Positions 38,461 through 49,920 of a stretch of DNA of 64,000 nt are shown in pieces. The notes under the pieces are model-generated. The model saw nothing but the letters and a program-made list of their open reading frames with translations, was not told the DNA's origin and did not search any database. Made by a program: the position numbers and the translations under genes. Position 1 is the stretch's first letter, and each line of letters starts with the position of its first letter. Origin of the DNA: Stictocephala bisonia (lineage: Eukaryota; Arthropoda; Insecta; Hemiptera; Membracidae); NCBI GenBank assembly GCA_035578905.1, contig JAQJVL010000046.1, positions 2,540,730 through 2,604,729 of the forward strand. Direction: 5' to 3'.

Positions 38461-39520
38461 GCGCTAGGTCAGCTGGTATAATTGTATATGGTAGCGGCCT
38501 TGTGATATGGTTTAATTGTATATGGTAGTGCGCTAGATCAGCTGGTAGAATAGTATGTGGTAGCGGCCTTGTGATATGGTTTAATTGTATATAGTAGTGC
38601 GCTAAATGAGCTGGTAGAATTGTATATGGTAGCGGCCTTGTGATATGGTATAATTGTATATGGTAGTGCGCTAGATCAGCTGGTAGAATTGTATGTGGTA
38701 GCGGCCTTGTGATATGGTATAATTGTATATGGTAGTGCGCTAGATCAGCTGGTAGAATTGTATGTGGTAGCGGCCTTGTGATATGGTTTAATTGTATATG
38801 GTAGTGCGCTAAATGAGCTGGTAGAATTGTATATGGTAGCGGCCTTGTGATATGGTATAATTGTATATGGTAGTGTGCTAGATCAGCTGGTAGAATTGTA
38901 TGTGGTAGCGGCCTTGTGATATGGTTTAATTGTATATGGTAGTGCGCTAAATGAGCTGGTAGAATTGTATATGGTAGCGGCCTTGTGATATGGTTTAATT
39001 GTATATGGTAGTGCGCTAAATGAGCTGGTAGAATTGTATATGGTAGCGGCCTTGTGATATGGTATAATTGTATATGGTAGTGCGCTAGATCAGCTGGTAG
39101 AATTGTATGTGGTAGCGGCCTTGTGATATGGTTTAATTGTATATGGTAGTGCGCTAAATGAGCTGGTAGAATTGTATGTGGTAGTGCGCTAGATCAGCTG
39201 GTTGAATTGTATGTGGTAGCGGCCTTGTGATATGGTATAATTGTATATGGTAGTGCGCTAGATCAGCTGGTAGAATTGTATGTGGTAGCGGCCTTGTGAT
39301 ATGGTTTAATTGTATATGGTAGTGCGCTAGATCAGCTGGTTGAATTGTATGTGGTAGCGGCCTTGTGATATGGTTTAATTGTATATGGTAGTGCGCTAGA
39401 TCAGCTGGTAGAATTGTATGTGGTAGCGGCCTTGTGATATGGTTTAATTGTATATGGTAGTGCGCTAGATCAGCTGGTAGAATTGTATGTGGTAGCGGTT
39501 ATGTCACATGTTTGAATTGT
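38461..39520. repeat. 69-bp satellite, subfamily II
   Basis: Same unit length and core as subfamily I, but with GCGGCCTTGTGATATGG in place of GGCCGTGTCACATGG and GCTAGATCAGCTGG or GCTAAATGAGCTGG in place of GCTAGGTCAGCTGG. The switch is abrupt near 38490. It ends in a T-rich stretch at 39520-39590 separating it from subfamily III. Confidence 0.9.
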
Positions 39521-39594
39521 ACATGGTAGTATTTATTTTATTTATTTATTTTTTTGTTTATTTTTTTAATTATTCATAAATACCAGTACACTAG

Positions 39595-40615
39595 GTCAGC
39601 TGGTAAAATAGTAGATGGCAGCGGGCCAAGTCAGCTGGTACAATTTTACCAGGTAGCCGGAGAAAATAGTAAAATTTTATATGATAGGGGCAATGCGTGA
39701 CCTGATAGAATTGTAAATGGTCCCATGCTGTGTCAGCTTGTAGAATTGATGATGGTAGAGGCGCTGGCTAAACTGGTGGAATTGTACAAGGTACCGTGCT
39801 GGGTCAGCTGGTAGAATTGTAGATGGTAGAGGTGCTGGCTGAGCTGGTGGAATTGTTCAAGGTTCCGCGCTTGGTCAGCTGGTAGAATTGTAGATGGTAG
39901 AAGTGCTGGCTGAGCTGGTGGAATTGTTCAAGGTTCTGCGCTGGGTCAGCTGGTGGAATTGTAGATAGTAGAGGCGCTGGCTGAGCTGGTGGAATTGTAC
40001 AAGGTTCCGTGCTTGGTCAGCTGGTAGAATTATAGATGGTAGAGGTGCTGGCTGAGCTGGTGGAATTGTTCAAGGTTCTGCGCTGGGTCAGCTGGTGGAA
40101 TTGTAGATAGTAGAGGCACTGGCTGAGCTGGTGGAATTGTACAAGGTACCGCGCTGGGTCAGCTGGTAGAATTGTAGATGGTAGAGGCGCTGGCTAAACT
40201 GGTGGAATTATACAAGGTACCGCGCTGGGTCAGCTGGTAGAATTGTAGATGGTAGAGGCGCTGGCTAAACTGGTGGAATTGTACAAGGTACCGTGCTGGG
40301 TCAGCCGGTAGAATTGTAGATGGTAGAGGCGCTGGATGAGCTGGTGGAATTGTACAAGGTACCGCGCTGGGATAGCTGGCAGTATTGTAAATGGTAGAGG
40401 CGTTGGATGAGCTGGTGGAATTGTACAAGATACTGCGCTGGGTCAGCTGGTAGAATTGTAGATAGTAGAGGCACTGGCTGAGCTGGTGGAATTGTACAAG
40501 GTACCGCGCTGGATCAGCTGGTAGAATTGTAAATAGTAGAGGCGCTGGCTGAGCTGGTGGAATTGTACAAGGTACCGCGCTGGGTCAGCTGGTAGAATTG
40601 TAAATGGAATTGTAC
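39595..40615. repeat. 71-bp satellite, subfamily III
   Basis: Units of about 71 bp: GGTAGAATTGTAGATGGTAG, AGGCGCTGGCTGAGCTGGTG, GAATTGTACAAGGTACCGCG, CTGGGTCAGCT. The GGGTCAGCTGGTAGAATTGTA core and dimeric layout tie it to subfamilies I and II, so it looks like an older or independent branch. Confidence 0.9.
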
Positions 40616-40620
40616 ACGGA

Positions 40621-40633
40621 CCCCCCCCCCCCC
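40621..40633. repeat. Homopolymer C13 tract
   Basis: Thirteen consecutive C residues at the right edge of subfamily III, the only such tract in the window. Confidence 0.95.
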
Positions 40634-41158
40634 GCCATCCTACATATTCCTGTGCTGACGGATTGTACACGGCAAAGGCGCCGGGTCAGCTAGTGGCACT
40701 GTGAATATTAGACGTGGCATGTGAACTGGTGGAATTTTACAGTTAACTCAGTTACGTTATAGAGGTTGAAAGTACCTTCGAGGTCGCTGATGTCAGCAGT
40801 AATAACTCAGTTGCCTACCTTATTTGCTTACATGGTAAGTCAGTGCTCTGCAGCTTTTATTGTTGACTGACCGCTTATTCTGCAGCTTCTTCTAGTTGTG
40901 ATTAAGTCAGTGATGTTGAGCTTTGTAAGGCGTCATATTTCCACAGCTAAGTTTACTATATTAAAAATTTATGTATGCCTCACACTAAAATTGTATTCAT
41001 TTTTTAAGTTTAGTCTTTTGATTAGAAATGGCCTTGGCAGGATTTTTAATGTTTTAATTTACTTCATATCAATAAGAAATGAAGCTTTAATATTTTTATG
41101 GATATTACTTGCGAAATATTTAGACAAATCCTTACATCTAAGAGCTGGACAAATATGG
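40634..41158. other. Interval between satellites
   Basis: Degenerate satellite-like words (GGGTCAGCTAGTGG, GAACTGGTGGAATT) persist to about 40740. Beyond that I see only AT-rich unique sequence; a plus-strand frame at 40898-41170 has no known domain. Confidence 0.55.
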
Positions 41159-41921
41159 TGGAACCACTGACTAATACCGAACTAAAACACTTTGAGGAGG
41201 AACCATTGATTTGTCCTGTACGGATACACAATGAGGATGAACCATGGACTTATATTGAACTAAAACAGTTTAAGGAGGAACCATTGATTTTTTATGTACG
41301 AATACACAATGAGGATGAACCATGACTTTAAATTGAACTAGAATATTTTAAGAAAGAACCATTGGTTTGTGCTGTACGAATACACAATGAGGATGAACCA
41401 TGGCCTTAAATTGAACTGGAATACTTTAAGGATGAACCATTGATTTGCGCTGTACGAATGCACAATGAGGATGAACCATGGACTTATGTTGAACTAAATC
41501 ACTTTGAGGAGGAACCATTGATTTGTGCTGTACGAATACACAATGAGGATGAACCATGGACTTATATTGAACTAGAACACTTTAAGGATGAACCATTGAT
41601 TTGTGCTGTACGAATACACAATGAGGATGAACCATGGACTTATGTTGAACTAAATCACTTTAAGGATGAACCATTGATTTATGCTGTACGAATACACAAT
41701 GAGGATGAACCATGGACTTATGTTGAACTAAATCACTTTGAGGAGGAACCATTGATTTGTGCTGTACGAATACACAATGAGGATGAACCATGGACTTATA
41801 TTGAACTAGAACACTTTAAGGATGAACCATTGATTTGTGCTGTACGAATACACAATGAGGATGAACCATGGACTTATGTTGAACTAAATCACTTTGAGGA
41901 TGAACCATTGATTTGTGCTGT
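41159..41921 (+). repeat. 78-bp tandem array, about 10 copies
   Basis: Exact 78-bp spacing (AACCATTGAT at 41201 and 41279). Each unit is two diverged 39-bp halves, GATGAACCATGGACTTAT... and GAGGAACCATTGATTTGT.... The plus frame encodes a 26-residue acidic repeat (RIHNEDEPWTY, then VELNHFEEE) and is open for 163 codons from 41440, but earlier units have stops and there is no start context. It ends exactly where the LINE tail begins. Confidence 0.9.
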
Positions 41922-42263
41922 AATGAAATGAAATGAAAAATGGCTTTATTGGAGGCGAAGTTAGGACTATAGAGTCCTCTCTACCAGTTAACCTCAGATA
42001 AATAATACAACTTGAAATAGATAACATAAAATCATATTAAACTCTACGTAATGCAATATAAGACAATTTTGTGTAAAAATAAACAAAAATTAAAAGATTA
42101 ACTAATCTAATAAAGCTAATCAATACAAAAGAAATTGGCACTAACTATTCAAATTTAATAGTAAATTCAAAAGAAAGAAAGAAAAATGCTTTAAAGACAC
42201 TATCACCCATTCATACCTTACTCGCACCCCACATAGCCCCCGCAAACCGCCAGCCCACCGCCA
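41922..42263 (-). mobile_element. LINE 3' UTR and pentamer tail
   Basis: On the minus strand the LINE ends with CCTAACTTCGCCTCCAATAA, then a TTTCATTTCATTTCATT tail that abuts the 78-bp satellite at 41921. The same tail appears at 20283-20345. Confidence 0.85.
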
Positions 42264-44350
42264 CTACAGATCCCGCATCAAGTGACCTTTAACTTCCACC
42301 CCGTAATGAGGGTAACCTTCGATTATTTTGATGCTGTCAGGGAGCACATTCCATAGGCGACAAGCTGTTACAATGAAAGATTTGTTATATAAAGTAGTAC
42401 GATGTACAGGGACTGATAATATTGATGCCCCCTGACGAGTATTTCTAGAACTTATTTCGTTCATGAACCTGAAACGCTCGGACAAGTAACTGGAATTTTT
42501 GTTTTTAAAATCTTGTGAATCAGTAATAGTAAATGATACTCACGAAGCTGTTTAAGCTTCAGAATAGACAGTTCATTGAAGAATGGCGTAACGTGATCAT
42601 AACACCGTAGATTGAAAATCAATTTTATACAATAGTTCTGCGCATGTTGAAGCTTGTCCGAGAGCTTAACAGTCATGTCACTAGTTACGATGTCACAATA
42701 ATTAAAATGAGGCAAAACAAGTGTCTTGACCAGCATCACTTTAACATTAAATGGAAGAAAAGATGCATAGCGTTTCAAGCAATGAATGCCAGCAAACACT
42801 CGATTGCACGTAGTCATAATCTGATCAGTCCAATTCAAAGTCCTACCCATGACAAGACCAAGATTCTTTACTTTGTCACAATAATTTAAAGTAGAGTTAT
42901 TTAGTTGATGAAGCTTAGGAAATGTGTCAATATTAACTTTAGAAATTAGTCTTGGGTGTCCAATGACAATTGCTTGTGTCTTTTGTTCATTAAGCTTCAA
43001 TCCATGCTTCACGGCCCAAGAAGAAAGTGCATCGATGTCACTGTTTGTCCTAGAAACAGCTCTTGCCATCTCAGTAATAGAGAAGTGTTAATAGATTTGC
43101 AAGTCATCTGCATATAAGTGGTAGGAGGAATATCTTATGTGATCTGTAATATCATTTATATAAAGAATAAACAGTAGTGGACCCAATACTGAACCCTGAG
43201 GACTCCTCTAGAAACATGTCTCCATTCAGACATACTATCATTAATTTTTACACACTGCCTACGGCCAGATAGATAGGACTCGACCCAGCCAACACTACCA
43301 TCAGTTAGACCATATTTTTTTAATTTTATTGTAAGAAGAGGGTGATAAACACAAGCGTTTAGTAATAAGCGTTGGTTAAGAACGTTGGTTAAGCGTTTAG
43401 TAATAAGAGGAGCGTGATGATCCAGAAGGCCAATAAGCAGGAAATTAAACTGCTGAACCATAGTGTCTACATCTGATAGTACTGTAGAAGGAAATCTTGC
43501 TAGGGCAATGACAAAGCATCATATAAAACTGAATTACAGTCGAGTGTTTTATAATTCCTGTATGTAATAAAATTAGCTTTTGATTTAGGAGGACGAAGTT
43601 TGTAAACAAATAGAAGTAGGTCATGTTTAGAAAAACCTGGAGCCGGAAGCTGTCCGTGGAGTGCAACTAGGTCAGGATCACTAACCGCTATGATATCAAG
43701 CCAAGTGGCAGCCATGGCAGTGTGATGTGTAGCTTGTAGAGGCAGTATAGTCAAGTTAAAAGAGTTTAACATGTTTTCCAAAAAGGTCTTGTCATGAGTT
43801 GGAGGCCCTATTAGATCAGTATTAACATAATACTGATCTAATAGGGCATAACAATAACATGACTGTAGAGAGCCATGATATCTAGCAGTGCGTGTTCAAA
43901 TTCCGCTAGATACCCAAGATTAGGTGCCCTGTAACATACACTGATAAGGATATGTGTATCATTCGCACAGACATCAAGAAGCATGAATTCAGGGCGATCA
44001 GGTACGGTAGTATCAGAACTATGAACAATAGCAGTTTTCAGGTGTGATTTAACAGATGCTCCAACACTACCACCACCCTTATGCTGCCTGTCATTCCGAA
44101 ATAAAGTGTAGCCATTTAACTCCACTGATTGATCAGAAATATTTGCTTTTAACCAAGTTTCACAAATTAAAATAATATCAAAGTTAGAAGTTTGAAAAAT
44201 ATATCTAAACTCATCAATGTGACAAGGGAGGGATTGTGCATTGATGTGGGCTATCTTGAGAAGTTTCTGATGTGGAGAAAGAATGTGGCTGATATAATGT
44301 GGGAGCGAGAGGGGGCCCCCGTCCGGAGTGGAGTCGTCAGGTACCGACAC
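42264..44350 (-). pseudogene. LINE ORF2: endonuclease plus reverse transcriptase
   Basis: A broken ORF2 of a non-LTR retrotransposon, probably of the Jockey/CR1 group. In coding order: an apurinic-type endonuclease N-terminus (KIAHINAQSL, ILICETWL with the metal-binding Glu, then GGGSVGASV); a disruption at 43805-43847; the endonuclease C-terminus (TWLDIIAVSD, SKHDLLLF); then a reverse transcriptase lacking its first motifs (LKKYGLTDGSVGWVESYLSG). [18 protein letters not shown] follows after a frameshift. The catalytic YADD (43103-43114) is intact but an in-frame stop follows within ten codons. The thumb (42461-43069) and C-terminus (RTTLYNKSFIVTACRLWNVLP) follow. It has frameshifts, stops and an internal deletion, so it is inactive. 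Confidence 0.9.
43805..43847. repeat. Perfect short palindrome in the LINE endonuclease
   Basis: Arms of 20 bp (43805-43824 and 43828-43847) around ACA. In the coding direction the downstream arm continues naturally into the NTDLIGPPTHDK segment, while the upstream arm replaces the place where the catalytic GDFN box should be. The upstream copy is the intruder. Confidence 0.95.
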
Positions 44351-44452
44351 CTACGAGCCCCTGCAAGTGACGAAGAGCCAGCGATACCGGCGGCCAAGGC
44401 GATGCGAGAACTTCATTCATACACCATTCACGCATATAACAAAAAGTAATAA

Positions 44453-45316
44453 AAAATAAATTCAACAAAAACAATAATACAGACAAGTGAATATTTGTCA
44501 TTTGACAAAGCTTAACATGGGGGTGTTGACTCCACGCATGAATTAAAAATTATAACGAGATTAGAATTTTGAAACTAAAAGTAGTTCAACTACAAATAAT
44601 CAATAATAATTGTGTAAGTATATTACTTACCACTACAAAATGATAACATAATTAATACAAAACAAAATTTATAAAACATTAACATAAGCAATAAATAATT
44701 TCTTGCTCGGACTCAAATATAAACATAATACGTACTACAAAATAAAGTAAAAACTGTCAATACAAATTTTCATGGAAGAATTTTTAAAAAATAAATGAAT
44801 GCTAGAGAAAACTAATTAGTTTGTTTAAAAAGTACGTTCAATTTATGTCAAAAATAATATACTATTCAAAAATATAATCAGTGCTGGAATTTTAATAAAA
44901 AATTACATGAGTCATAGGTAAACACATTCTTACATTACTTACATATTAGTCTATATAGTTACATACAATTGCAAATATAATAAACATAAGTAAATCAAAC
45001 TAACAATAAAATGTATGGATTTAAGTTTAATGTACATTATTAATAAAAAATAAATAAACTAAAATAATAGTTTTATGGATTTAATAAATATTCTAATGGA
45101 ATAAAATTTCAGGCTAAACAAAAATAATATTTGACTAAAAATAATGTAAAAGTTGAAAAGAAAAAAGAGAATATTTTTAAAATATGGAATACTATCAATA
45201 ATAATCTTTGTACTTATTAAACTGATATCTTAATATATTAGTAAACAAAGTTCACAATAAGATAAAATATTTAACAAAGTCTCAGTCTAAATAAATACAA
45301 ATTGTAAGAGTTACAG
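44453..45316. other. AT-rich spacer between LINE ORF1 and ORF2
   Basis: About 0.86 kb of very AT-rich sequence with no coding capacity, far longer than the usual gap between the two ORFs of such elements. It is probably an insertion or a rearranged junction. No inverted termini were found. Confidence 0.5.
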
Positions 45317-45324
45317 ATGATGAC

Positions 45325-46106
45325 TCACTTTAAGTCCTCCATGTGGATCGCAGTACCTTTGATACCATTATGGAGCCAGTGTATTCTGCCATCAGAAGTC
45401 CAGGTGTTCCTGACGCCGAATCTGGAGATAGCAGCCTTCAGCAACTCCACAAGTCCGGAAGTAAGATCCTCTCGCACCGTCATCCCAGACCCCTTCAGAA
45501 GCTTCTTCGAAGTGTACACTTGGCGCCGATCTCGATAGCTGGAGAACCGAACTATTATTGGTCTCCATCTAGGTTTTCCGTCGGCTTCTTCCCTACACGG
45601 TGCGTTCTATCCAGCTTATCCAGAGGAATGTCCAGCTTCAGCCTATCGGTGAAGAACTTCGTCACAACAACGTCAGTATCTTCATCTGCGACCTCAGGAA
45701 CACCAAATATCCTGAGGTTGTGTCGTCGTGTATACTGTTCTGTATCATCATTACGAGAGGCTGCACGGCTTTCAACCTTCTTGATGTCGGATTTTAAGAA
45801 AGCAACTTGCTTTCTTAAATCCTCAATTTCTTCTCTAGCCTCCCGCAATGACTCAGTTAACACCTCAAGCACAACATCTTTGACCCTGGTGGACAAGAGA
45901 TCAACAATTTTAGTAACAAAGCTGTCTTTAGAGAGGCACTTTGTTATTGTTGACTCCAGTTCTGATAAGGAAACAGCTTATGTCGACATGGTGGTGGGGG
46001 GAGCAGACGAAGTAGACGGTGACGACAGAGATATAGATCATCGTACAGGTCTCTTATCTCCACTCCTCTTGACCTTTGATCTTGTTGAAGGAGGTGAACG
46101 TGGCAT
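45325..46106 (-). pseudogene. LINE ORF1 (coiled-coil RNA-binding protein)
   Basis: Begins at an ATG at 46106-46104 (MPRSPPSTRSKV, basic) and carries two in-frame stops before a coiled-coil region (SLREAREEIEDLRKQVAFL). An RRM-like core follows, with RRHNLRIFGVPE and DRTHRVGKKP, then a frameshift near 45550-45520 and a C-terminus reading TWTSDGRIHWLHNGIKGTA. This is the layout of non-LTR ORF1 proteins that coat the element RNA. It stands upstream of ORF2 in the same orientation. Confidence 0.85.
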
Positions 46107-46114
46107 CTACTGAC

Positions 46115-47596
46115 CTGATCTATATTAAGTAAAAATTAATTTTGAGGAGAAGTAATGGATTATACGTACACAGACGATAAGAATACGTACACTAAAACAC
46201 AACACAACACTTGTCAAAATTTGACCTAAAAATTCAAGAAATATACCACACAAAACTACTATAAACTGTGGAGCTCAACAAAACGTGGATTCACTCTGTC
46301 ATGTCACTATCACTCATCTCCATTGCCAAATTTAGTACAATGCAGTTATTGTGCAAACAAACTTATCAATGTCATCTGGGTTGATTTGAGATATTCTGAG
46401 ATTTCCAAAAATACTCTTAGGTGTTTAATTCTCTTAAGAAGTTATACAATCAGATGACAATTAATGGGTCACTTTAAACATACTAATTCGCAAAAAAATG
46501 GTGAACTCTGTTGCCTAGCGACAAGTTGGAGGAAACAGCTGTGCTTCATTCTCCAACACGTGTCCTCTAGTAAAAATGAGCTTTGAACTCGTAATGAGCT
46601 TTGAACTTTAGAGATTGTCTTTTAAATGTAGACAGATAACAGATATTTTAATCTGGTGGCATTTGTTATGTTTTAGTTGCTAGTTTACTTTTAGAACAAC
46701 TATAGAAAATGAACAGCTACTTAAAAACTGCATAACTACCAAATTGTATTTATAGTAACAGGAATGTATTAAAAAATATTGATTTGAGTTTGGATCTATG
46801 TGAAGGTAAGCTGTGAATATTATCAAACCGATGATGACACCTCTTAAAATTCTCATATTAAAGAACAAGATAAGTGTTATTGCAAACCTGCGTTTCACTC
46901 TTTGTTATTATAATTTAGATAATATTTTTATTTTATAGCTAGAAACATATACCTTTTAATTATGATTTTTTATTTGTAAACTGTAGTCGTAACCAACCAA
47001 CTTTTATCGTAATAACTATTATATAATCATTGAATTAAGAAAGTTGACGCGTCTAAATCAATAAAATCAATAATTAATTGTCACTCAGTTATACCAGGGT
47101 AGTCAATCGGAATGTTATTCTCAATAGTGAACAGTTGCATCTTAAGATATATTTTTATATTACAAGAGTTGGTGACATTGGATGCCTCTTTTGCAACTTG
47201 GGGGCCACTTTTAAATGTGAGGCAAGGGTAAAGAATTAGATAAACTGTAATAGGGTCTTGGCATGAAGAGGGGACGGTCGCGGTGCAGTGGCCTGAGCGC
47301 GATCAATAGTGGGCCCCCACAGAATCCCATTATACCTTGGGTACTAGATTCCAACCTTCCGTCAATAAACTGGGAAATGTTTGCATCCAAACTCTGGTGT
47401 CAATATTCACGTAAATGTTAGATCAGTTTAGGCTAAAGGGATGTTGACTTATGAGTGAACTTCTTGGGGCTAGAAAAAAAAAAAAATAAAAAAGAATTAT
47501 TGAAAAATAATATACTGAGCATTAACTAGGCTAAGCTGACTTGAGGTTTGCCAGGGGTAGTAAGACTGAGTAGAACGGATAGAGAGGCATCTGAAC
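46115..47596. other. Non-coding interval
   Basis: Likely includes the LINE 5' region near 46115-46340. A possible tRNA-like SINE head lies at about 47265-47355 (GGTGCAGTGGCCTGAGCGCG, then GGTACTAGATTCCA), but both boxes are poor. Nothing else recognised. Confidence 0.45.
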
Positions 47597-47783
47597 CACA
47601 GATAAAAAAGGAACAGAGGCCGCTTCCTTATGGCTGCAGTGAAAAGGGGAAGTACTGACAACGGTGCTGGCCGTGACATCAGCACTGAGAACTGGAGAAC
47701 TAACTGCTCTACACCCTAAGTTTTTAACTTGACACCAATTCGGCGCACTATTGGATACAATCTCTGTTCCTTTCTTCTCTGTG
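47597..47783. mobile_element. Small TIR element, CACAGAGAA family, copy 2
   Basis: Left end CACAGATAAAAAAGGAACAG; the right end, reverse-complemented, is CACAGAGAAGAAAGGAACAG. The interior AGAGGCCGCTTCCTTATGGC matches copy 1 at 7571-7828. Confidence 0.65.
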
Positions 47784-47840
47784 TTTTAGCTTAAATACGC
47801 ATTAGAAGATGTTTAAGTAATGATGATGTGGAACAATGGA

Positions 47841-48735
47841 GAGCCCGTAGTTTAGGGGATAAGGCGGTGGCTTTCCTTGCAGCCGGCCGTAGTTTAGGGG
47901 ATAATGCGGTGGTTTTCCTTGCAGCCGGCCGTAGTTTAGGGGGATAACGCGGTGGCTTTCCTTACAGCCGGCCGTAGTTTAGGGGGATAACGCGGTGGCT
48001 TTCCTTGCAGCCGCCCGTAGTTTAGGGGATAAGGTGGTGGCTTTCCTTGCAGACGGCCGTAATTTAGGGGGATAACGCGGTGGCTTTCCTTGCAGCCGCC
48101 CGTAGTTTAGGGGATAAGGCGGTGGCTTTCCTTGCAGCCGGCCGTAGTTTAGGGGGATAACGCGGTGGCTTTCCTTGCAGCCGGCCGTAGTTTAGGGGAT
48201 AATGCGGTGGTTTGCCTTGCAGCCGGCCGCAGTTTAAGGGATAAGGCGGTGCCTTGCCTCGCTGCCGGCCGTAATTTAGGGGGATAAGGCGGTGGCTTTC
48301 CTTGCAGCCGGCCGTAGTTTAGGGGCTAAGGCGGTGGCTTGCCTTGCAGCCGACTGTAGTTTAGGGGATAAGGTGGTGGCTTGACTGGCAGCCGGCTGTA
48401 GTTTAGGGGCTAAGGCGGTGGCTTGCCTTGCACCCGGCCGTAGTTTATGGGCTAAAGGTGGTGGCTTGCCTTGCAGCCGACTGTAGTTTAGGGGCTAAGG
48501 CGGTGGCTTGCCTGGCAGCCGGCTGTAGTTTAGGGGCTAAGGCGGTGGCTTGCCTTGCACCCGGCCGTAGTTTATGGGCTAAAGGTGGTGGCTTGCCTCG
48601 CAGCCGGCAAAATTTAGGGGGATAAGGTGGTGGCTTGCCTTGCAGCCGGCCGTAGTTTAAGGGGATAAGGCGGTGGCTTGCCTCGCAGCCGACCGTAGTT
48701 CAAGGGGATAAGGCGGTAGCTCACCAAGCAGCTGG
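47841..48735 (+). repeat. Tandem array of 21 Pol III A-box units
   Basis: Twenty-one units of 42-43 bp: GCCGGCCGTAGTTTAGGGGA, TAAGGCGGTGGCTTTCCTTG, CA. Most contain TAGTTTAGGGG, a perfect fit to the tRNA A-box consensus TRGYNNANNGG, followed by a D-loop-like GATAAGG. Only the final unit continues into a B-box (48740-48750). Units 13-15 and 16-18 form a repeated trimer. The array therefore looks like the 5' half of a tRNA-derived SINE multiplied in tandem. Confidence 0.9.
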
Positions 48736-48860
48736 CCCGGGATCGATTCCCAGTGTGACGATATAGATTTCACCCCTGTACCTGTGGTTCGGAAGCCGAT
48801 TGTCCATCGAGCCTACAAAACAAAAATGGGCTCATATAAGCCGGCGAGGGGAACTTTATT
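48693..48860 (+). mobile_element. tRNA-derived SINE, family C, fed by the A-box array
   Basis: The last array unit (CCGTAGTTCAAGGGGATAAG) runs on into GCAGCTGGCCC and a near-canonical B-box GGATCGATTCC at 48740-48750. A non-tRNA body follows (ATTTCACCCCTGTACCTGTG, GGTTCGGAAGCCGATTGTCC). A- and B-box spacing is about 40 bp, in the normal range. Whether the upstream 20 A-boxes add transcription starts is unknown. Confidence 0.75.
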
Positions 48861-49119
48861 TTAATTGGACATCCCTCACCATCAAAAGCCACACGAAATT
48901 TATTATTTCATAGGACAAATAGCCCCTGATTTAAACACAAAAATCCAGTGAAATGAAAGATCAATTATCTTAGGTAGGTACCACAAACACACAAGGTGGA
49001 AACAGACCGTGGTCTGTTGCAGGAAAACTACGAGGGATGTGTTTAGTTAACATTTTTAAAATCTTTAAATCCCATTTTGAAATGTTTATTTGCCATCATT
49101 GACAAATTCATTGCCATGG

Positions 49120-49920
49120 CATACAAACCATGTCCAATTATATTAATATTCAATATTCAACAAAACCTAAACTGTACCTAGATCAGAAGTTTTCTAATTT
49201 GGTTGCAAAAAGGTCCTCGTGACAGTAAAAGGAGTTTTAAGCCACGAATACAGTCTTTTTATAATTGTTTTAAAGGATAGCTGTTGATTTCCGACTCAAA
49301 ATAGTTACATGCCTTTAAGGACATTACTTTATGGCTGTTGTGAGTTGTAACTAATTGATTCAGAGGCATTTTTACGGGTGTTTTAACAATGGAAAGATTG
49401 TTTAATATTTGGTAAATTAGGATTGTGACAAATGTAATTAATTAAATGAAATTTGTATAAATTTACTATGGTTTGAATTTCTAGGTTAATAAATAGAGGT
49501 TTAGAGTGATATATATCGCCTGAATTGCTGAGAGTCCTAATGGCCCTTTTTTGTATCAGTAGTAGCTCCTGTGGTCTTGGACAGTTACCGGAAAGAACTA
49601 GTCCATACCTAAATATACTCTGGACATTTTATAAATAAGCTGTTTTAACTTAATGTTGTAACAAAACATTATTCAGTTTTTTTTTAAATGTAACACTAAA
49701 CAACTCGTGAAAGTATTGCACTGAAGTAATCTATGTGAGAACTCCCAGTTAAGCGGTTATCTATGTATACTCCAAAATTTTAATATAGCTCGTAAATTTA
49801 GATGGGAAATTATTTAAAATAAATTTTAGGTTAAATAACATTGTTTTTGTTTTTACTTCATTCAACAAGAAATCATTTGAATAAAACCAGCCTTATTAAT
49901 TCAATAATTCATTGAATAAC
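49120..49920 (-). pseudogene. LINE reverse transcriptase C-terminal remnant
   Basis: Translating the minus strand across small frameshifts gives, in order, SNDFLLNEVKTKTMLF (segment after the catalytic box), a SIHR.PLNWEFSHRLL stretch like the usual FLGVYID..LNW box, then LRYGLVLSGN, QKRAIRTLSN and KPLFINLEIQTIVNLY. These are the thumb-region landmarks of non-LTR reverse transcriptases. The catalytic core is absent. The lineage differs from the 42-46 kb element. Confidence 0.7.

Noticed and set aside
41440..41931. 163-codon acidic repeat frame (RIHNEDEPWTY...)
   Set aside because: Only part of the array is open; neighbouring units have stops in the same frame. The last codons come from the LINE tail, so the frame is fortuitous.
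43445..44449. Several overlapping short frames on both strands over the LINE
   Set aside because: They are shadows or frameshifted pieces of ORF2; the minus-strand endonuclease and reverse transcriptase motifs explain the region.
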